NCBI GenBank assembly: GCA_964415085.1
Contig: CAYPYI010000014.1
Span: 1 to 26,682 of the forward strand
Direction of reading: 5' to 3'
DNA: 26,682 nt
Source of the DNA: CAYPYI01 sp964415085
GTDB lineage: Bacteria > Bacillota > Clostridia > Tissierellales > Tissierellaceae
Part shown: positions 23,782 to 26,682 of the stretch, in pieces
Numbering within the stretch: the first letter of the stretch is position 1
Layout of the letters: every line of letters starts with the position of its first letter
The notes under the pieces: generated by a model
Databases searched by the model: none
The model's input: the letters and a program-made list of their open reading frames with translations, nothing else
Told to the model about the DNA's origin: nothing
Program-made: the position numbers and the translations under genes

Positions 23782-25131
23782 TTACCATTTTCTTTTTAAA
23801 TCTAATAAAAGGAGTGCTTTCGCACTCCTTTTATCTAAAAAATTATCTATATTGTATTTTTTTATTCTATTTTTTTCCATAATACATTTTATATTTTTCT
23901 GAATATCTTCATTAAGTATATCGTAAGAAATATTTAAAAAATCATTTTTTATATCTATATTATCTGCAACCATTCTTTCAATTTCTTTTTCTATTGGCTC
24001 ATTAATATTGGGTTCTATCATCTCTTTCAAAATATATTTATCATTTACTTTCTCGTAAACAACAATATTAGGTATAGTATAATCACAAATATTTATAATC
24101 TCACCATTTTCATATAGTAAAGCATTTATACTTCTAGTAATTGAGTATATTTTTAATATGTTTTCATTTTCAAATACACCTTTTATATCAATACCGACTA
24201 TAGTAAATGCATCTTCTTCTAAAAAATCCATATTATTAAATTTATCATAATAGGCATTATAAACTAACTGTTTATATTCATTATCATAATTAATTAAGTC
24301 AGTATTTAGTTTAACTGGGGTAAGTATTTCTAATTCTTTATACCACTCCAGTGGCTTCAAACTATCTGAATTTTGAACATTATTAATTGGACCTAATAAG
24401 TCTATAGCCGCACGTTTTAATATTTCTCCTCTTCTATCATTTTTTACATTTCTTTTAAGGAACTGTTCTAATATATAATCCAAACTTCCATTCTCCGAAA
24501 TAATTTTATTATATTCTAGTGAATTATTATCTTTTGATTCCGATATAATCACATCTATATTTGATTCTATTAAGTCCCCTATATGTGAATCTATAACTAA
24601 ATCATTATTATTGTTCTTTACAACTTGATAATATTTATGAAGCTTTGTAAAGTTTGTTAAAGTAGAACCTAACTTTTTTGTGTCTTCTCCAAATATTGAT
24701 ATCATTTCATCATCTACTTCTTCTCTTGAAAATATAAAAAATTCTTCTTCATCATTAAAAACAAAAAAACTAATATAGTCTAGGTCTTCAGATAATGCAA
24801 ATAGAATTGATGCATCTATTCTAAAATCATCTTTTTTAGCTACCTTACCATTTTTTATTTTTAGTTTTATATTTATTTCAAATGGATCTTTGTCAGATTT
24901 TATCTCAACACTGTTAAATTTATATTTATCCTTAAAATCCAGTTTACTTAATATTTTATTTAGTTTATTATTTTCCTTTATATTTTGTGTTTTAAAATAA
25001 TACAATTTTTCCTCTTCTGATAAATCTTCTATATTTGGAACACAAGAGCTTGATATAATACTTATAAATACTAGTAAAGCCATAATTTCAATTATGTAAA
25101 TACCTTTTATTTTTATTTTATTTTGGTTCAT
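23782..25131 (-). CDS. Probable lipoprotein with DUF4825-like domain (BlaR1 extracellular-part homologue without M56)
   Basis: A 449-residue exported protein: basic N-terminus, hydrophobic helix ~11-29 and a plausible but not ideal lipobox ending 'SSSC'. Residues ~42-165 resemble, from memory, DUF4825: 'LYYFKTQNIKENNKLNKIL', then 'SDKDPFEI', 'ASILFALSEDLDYISFFVF' and 'FSREEVDDEMISIFGED'. DUF4825 often follows the M56 peptidase domain of BlaR1-like sensors. The C-terminal half ('TPVKLNTDLINYDN', 'TIVGIDIKGVFENENILKIYS') also recalls the tail of such proteins. No HExxH or M56 domain is present. It lies 29 nt after a BlaI-like repressor. The last ~18 codons run through a perfect hairpin (23805-23834), and a one-base change in a T6 run would give a stop just before it, so the true end may be near 23838. 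Confidence 0.75.
   Translation of the reverse strand: MNQNKIKIKGIYIIEIMALLVFISIISSSCVPNIEDLSEEEKLYYFKTQNIKENNKLNKILSKLDFKDKYKFNSVEIKSDKDPFEINIKLKIKNGKVAKKDDFRIDASILFALSEDLDYISFFVFNDEEEFFIFSREEVDDEMISIFGEDTKKLGSTLTNFTKLHKYYQVVKNNNNDLVIDSHIGDLIESNIDVIISESKDNNSLEYNKIISENGSLDYILEQFLKRNVKNDRRGEILKRAAIDLLGPINNVQNSDSLKPLEWYKELEILTPVKLNTDLINYDNEYKQLVYNAYYDKFNNMDFLEEDAFTIVGIDIKGVFENENILKIYSITRSINALLYENGEIINICDYTIPNIVVYEKVNDKYILKEMIEPNINEPIEKEIERMVADNIDIKNDFLNISYDILNEDIQKNIKCIMEKNRIKKYNIDNFLDKRSAKALLLLDLKRKW
23805..23834 (-). terminator. Strong hairpin inside the 3' end of the lipoprotein gene
   Basis: A 13-bp perfect stem (23805-23817 with 23822-23834; core AAAAGGAGTGC / GCACTCCTTTT) with a GAAA tetraloop in the minus-strand RNA. 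The descending arm ends in TTTTATTAGAT, a weak U-tract. The annotated frame reads through it as Lys-Arg-Ser-Ala-Lys-Ala-Leu. A terminator inside a coding sequence is unusual and suggests the frame was extended by a small indel. Confidence 0.65.
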
Positions 25132-25160
25132 AATTTTCCTCCTAGATATATCAAGGATAC

Positions 25161-25523
25161 CTAATTTACTTTCTCATCAATATATTCTCTTATTTCTAAC
25201 AAATCCTCATCTGTTAGCAAGTTTGAATCATAAAGCTCTGCAATAAATGTCTTTATAGAATTTTCATAAATCTTCTCTATAATGTTTTTACTTTTTTCTA
25301 TTATTTCTTTTTCAGATACAATTACTCTATATTTATTTCTTTTACCCTCTTTAATCACCATCAAATATCCTTTATTAATTATTCTACTTAAAAAGCTTCT
25401 TATTGTACTTTCTGCCCAATTCTTCTCACCCAATAAATCAACTATTTCACTAAAATATAGATCTCTATCACACGATAAAATTTGTAACATTATATACATT
25501 TCAGAATTAGATAATTTCTTCAT
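25161..25523 (-). CDS. BlaI/MecI/CopY-family repressor
   Basis: A 120-residue winged-helix repressor of the Penicillinase_R family. Residues ~1-75 form the winged helix ('LSNSEMYIMLQIL', 'WAESTIRSFLSRIINKGYL', 'KRNKYRVIVSEKE') and a C-terminal helical dimerisation part follows. The ATG at 25521-25523 has AGGAGGAG at 6-7 nt. A TACANNTGTA-type palindrome sits inside its own promoter (25559-25574), implying autorepression. In the classic bla/mec systems the repressor is cleaved after signalling by BlaR1/MecR1. Here the next gene is a DUF4825-like lipoprotein with no protease domain, so the inducing route is unclear. The CopY metal-binding CxC tail is absent, which argues against copper sensing. 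Confidence 0.9.
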   Translation of the reverse strand: MKKLSNSEMYIMLQILSCDRDLYFSEIVDLLGEKNWAESTIRSFLSRIINKGYLMVIKEGKRNKYRVIVSEKEIIEKSKNIIEKIYENSIKTFIAELYDSNLLTDEDLLEIREYIDEKVN

Positions 25524-25551
25524 ATATGCTCCTCCTATAATAGATAGTTCT

Positions 25552-25581
25552 ATTATAGTACTACATTTGTAGTAGTGTCAA
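25552..25581 (-). promoter_or_regulatory. Consensus promoter with BlaI-type operator in the spacer
   Basis: On the minus strand, TTGACA (25581-25576), an 18-bp spacer and TATAAT (25557-25552). Within the spacer lies the palindrome TACTACATTTGTAGTA (plus-strand reading, 25559-25574; 7-bp arms, 2-bp centre), containing TACANNTGTA, the known BlaI/MecI/CopY recognition core. Bound repressor would block RNA polymerase directly. The first gene downstream encodes the BlaI-like repressor. Confidence 0.85.
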
Positions 25582-25618
25582 CATTATATGTTAAATTTAT
25601 ATTAAAGTATATTATAAC

Positions 25619-25642
25619 ACTTTATAGTAAAATTTATAAAGT
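25619..25642. promoter_or_regulatory. Inverted repeat ACTTTATA-N8-TATAAAGT upstream of the 3-hydroxyacyl-CoA dehydrogenase gene
   Basis: A perfect 8-bp inverted repeat with an 8-bp spacer, centred about 88 bp upstream of the ATG at 25719, between two divergent genes. It may be an operator for the rightward operon. No matching regulator is evident, and AT-richness lowers its weight. Confidence 0.35.
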
Positions 25643-25718
25643 AATTCCATAAATTAAGATATATAGGGTATATATTTAAAAGATTGAGTTATTATATTAA
25701 ATAAAAGGAATGATTTTC

Positions 25719-26666
25719 ATGAAAACAATTGCTATTATGGGTGCTGGTGTAATCGGTTCAAGTTTCAGCATTGCTTTTGCTAAAGAAGGATACAAAGTTA
25801 ACCTTTATAACAGAAGTGAAGATAAATTTATACATGCTAAAGAAAACATATTAGAAAGTTTAAATAATCTCTATAAAGAAGATGTATTATCTAAAGAAGA
25901 TATTCAGAATACTATAGATAATATCTCATTTACTACAAGTATTGAACATGCAGTAAAAGATGCTATTTATATACAAGAAAATGTTAGTGAAAATTATGAA
26001 ATCAAACAAAATTTAATAGAAGAAATTGAAAAATATACTGGAAAAGAAACTGTAATTGCTTCTTCAACATCTGGATTATTAATTACTGAAATTGCTAAAT
26101 TTTCAAAATATCCTTCTCGTATAATAGGTGCTCATCCTTATAACCCGCCTCATCTAATACCACTAATTGAGCTTTCAAAGGGTGAAAAAACAGATGATAA
26201 ATATATAGAATTTGCTAAAGAATTATTTATAGATATAAAGAAAGAACCTATAGTATTAAATAAAGAAGCTTTGGGATTTGTTGCAAATAGAATCCAGGCT
26301 GCAGTTATTAGAGAAGAATTAGACTTAGTATTAAACGGAGTTGTTAGTATAGAGGATGCTGAAAAAGCTATAGTATATGGACCAGGCATAAGATACGCTA
26401 TACTAGGGCAAATATTAAACTTTGAACTTGGTGGTGGGGACCATGGTATAAAGGGCTTAATTCATCACATAGGGCCTTCTATGGAGCTTTGGCTTGAAGA
26501 TATGGCGAACTGGACTAAGCTTCCTGATGAAACATTATCAGCTCTTGATGAAATAGATGAAGTAATTAAAAATAGACCTGTAGATCTTGGCAATTCAAAA
26601 GAAAGTTTAAAAGAGTATAGAGATAAGATGTTAATAGAAATATTAAAGCTTCATGATAAAATATAA
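25719..26666 (+). CDS. 3-hydroxyacyl-CoA dehydrogenase family protein, lambda-crystallin/L-gulonate-dehydrogenase-like
   Basis: A 315-residue NAD-dependent dehydrogenase. The Rossmann start is 'IAIMGAGVIGSSFSIAFAKEGYKVNLYNR'. The catalytic core has 'IASSTSGLL' and the His in 'IIGAHPYNPPHLIPLIELSKG'. The C-terminal helical domain has 'GFVANRIQAAVIREELDLVLNGVVSIEDAEKAI' and 'GPGIRYAILGQI'. The pattern H-P-x-N-P-P with the later G-x-R-Y-A is closer to lambda-crystallin/L-gulonate 3-dehydrogenase and carnitine dehydrogenase than to butyryl-pathway Hbd, so the substrate may be a free hydroxy acid rather than a CoA ester. The start at 25719 is chosen for AAGGA at 9 nt; an in-frame ATG at 25710 overlaps that site. 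Another ribosome binding site follows at 26673, so an operon continues. Confidence 0.88.
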   Translation: MKTIAIMGAGVIGSSFSIAFAKEGYKVNLYNRSEDKFIHAKENILESLNNLYKEDVLSKEDIQNTIDNISFTTSIEHAVKDAIYIQENVSENYEIKQNLIEEIEKYTGKETVIASSTSGLLITEIAKFSKYPSRIIGAHPYNPPHLIPLIELSKGEKTDDKYIEFAKELFIDIKKEPIVLNKEALGFVANRIQAAVIREELDLVLNGVVSIEDAEKAIVYGPGIRYAILGQILNFELGGGDHGIKGLIHHIGPSMELWLEDMANWTKLPDETLSALDEIDEVIKNRPVDLGNSKESLKEYRDKMLIEILKLHDKI

Positions 26667-26672
26667 TCGAGT

Positions 26673-26678
26673 AGGAGG
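26673..26678 (+). promoter_or_regulatory. Shine-Dalgarno AGGAGG of the next gene (start beyond right edge)
   Basis: AGGAGG lies 6 nt after the dehydrogenase stop codon and 4 nt before the window ends, so a co-transcribed gene begins just outside. Confidence 0.75.
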
Positions 26679-26682
26679 TAAT

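Noticed and set aside
23723..23788. Upstream in-frame ATG at 23788 for the SDR dehydrogenase
   Set aside because: It overlaps the end of the lipoprotein gene, has no Shine-Dalgarno and adds a polar 22-residue extension foreign to SDRs. The ATG at 23722 has GGAGG and gives the typical 247 residues.
25282..25572. Plus-strand frame of 96 codons opposite the BlaI-like gene
   Set aside because: An antisense shadow with no Shine-Dalgarno. It runs into the BlaI promoter and operator region.

Overview
The window is AT-rich DNA (about three quarters A+T by eye) from a low-GC anaerobic Firmicute, most likely class Clostridia or Tissierellia. This rests on codon use, strong AGGAGG ribosome binding sites, many short rho-independent terminators, a bidirectional-hydrogenase-type NuoE/NuoF pair, one-cysteine peroxiredoxins under a PerR regulator, and amino-acid and peptide catabolic genes. 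I could not identify genus or species. No rRNA, tRNA, CRISPR array, transposase or phage gene was seen. One 100-N scaffold gap (3416-3515) interrupts a gene.

Layout. 1-1280 (minus): a NuoE-like subunit followed by the start of a NuoF-like subunit that runs off the left edge, behind a good sigma-A-type promoter. 1455-3415 (plus): a large exported protein of unknown function, then a 5'-methylthioadenosine/SAH nucleosidase cut by the gap. 3575-7635 (minus): a LytS-type sensor kinase, a LytTR response regulator and a CstA-family transporter, the same trio as the pyruvate-sensing BtsS/BtsR/BtsT system of E. coli. A 7-bp direct repeat spaced exactly 21 bp lies in front of the transporter gene. 7656-9625 (minus): an AI-2E-type membrane protein and NAD(P)H-hydrate dehydratase (nnrD). 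9706-12137 (minus): a DUF5058 membrane protein, a second unknown membrane protein and glutaminase, separated by an intercistronic hairpin. 12504-14129: a YgjP-like metalloprotease (minus), then a DUF1905 protein and a small exported protein (plus). 14169-16434 (minus): an AbgB-like M20 amidohydrolase and a ZIP metal transporter. 16566-17716 (plus): a one-Cys peroxiredoxin and NAD(P)HX epimerase (nnrE), the partner of nnrD. 17746-20594 (minus): a CapA-type protein and an M18 aminopeptidase. 20728-21696 (plus): a secreted stalk-domain protein. 21747-22914 (minus): perR and a Prx6-type peroxiredoxin behind a consensus promoter with an inverted repeat at the start site. 22979-25581 (minus): a BlaI/MecI-like repressor, a DUF4825-like lipoprotein and an SDR dehydrogenase. 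25719-26666 (plus): a lambda-crystallin-like 3-hydroxyacyl-CoA dehydrogenase that opens an operon continuing past the right edge.

Most notable. (1) Three genes (nnrE, the YgjP-like protease and the LytS-like kinase) have a Shine-Dalgarno sequence leading to an in-frame ATT or ATA rather than a correctly spaced ATG, GTG or TTG. In the first two, family homology continues upstream of the first conventional start. (2) The kinase/regulator/transporter trio comes with a candidate LytTR operator next to a missing -35 box. (3) A BlaI-type repressor has a TACANNTGTA operator inside a consensus promoter, but its partner is a lipoprotein resembling only the extracellular part of BlaR1-like sensors, with no M56 protease. 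That gene's reading frame also runs through what looks like its own terminator. (4) The DUF5058/membrane protein/glutaminase cluster may be an uncharacterised glutamine or amide-peptide utilisation unit. Everything here was read by eye, with no database search.
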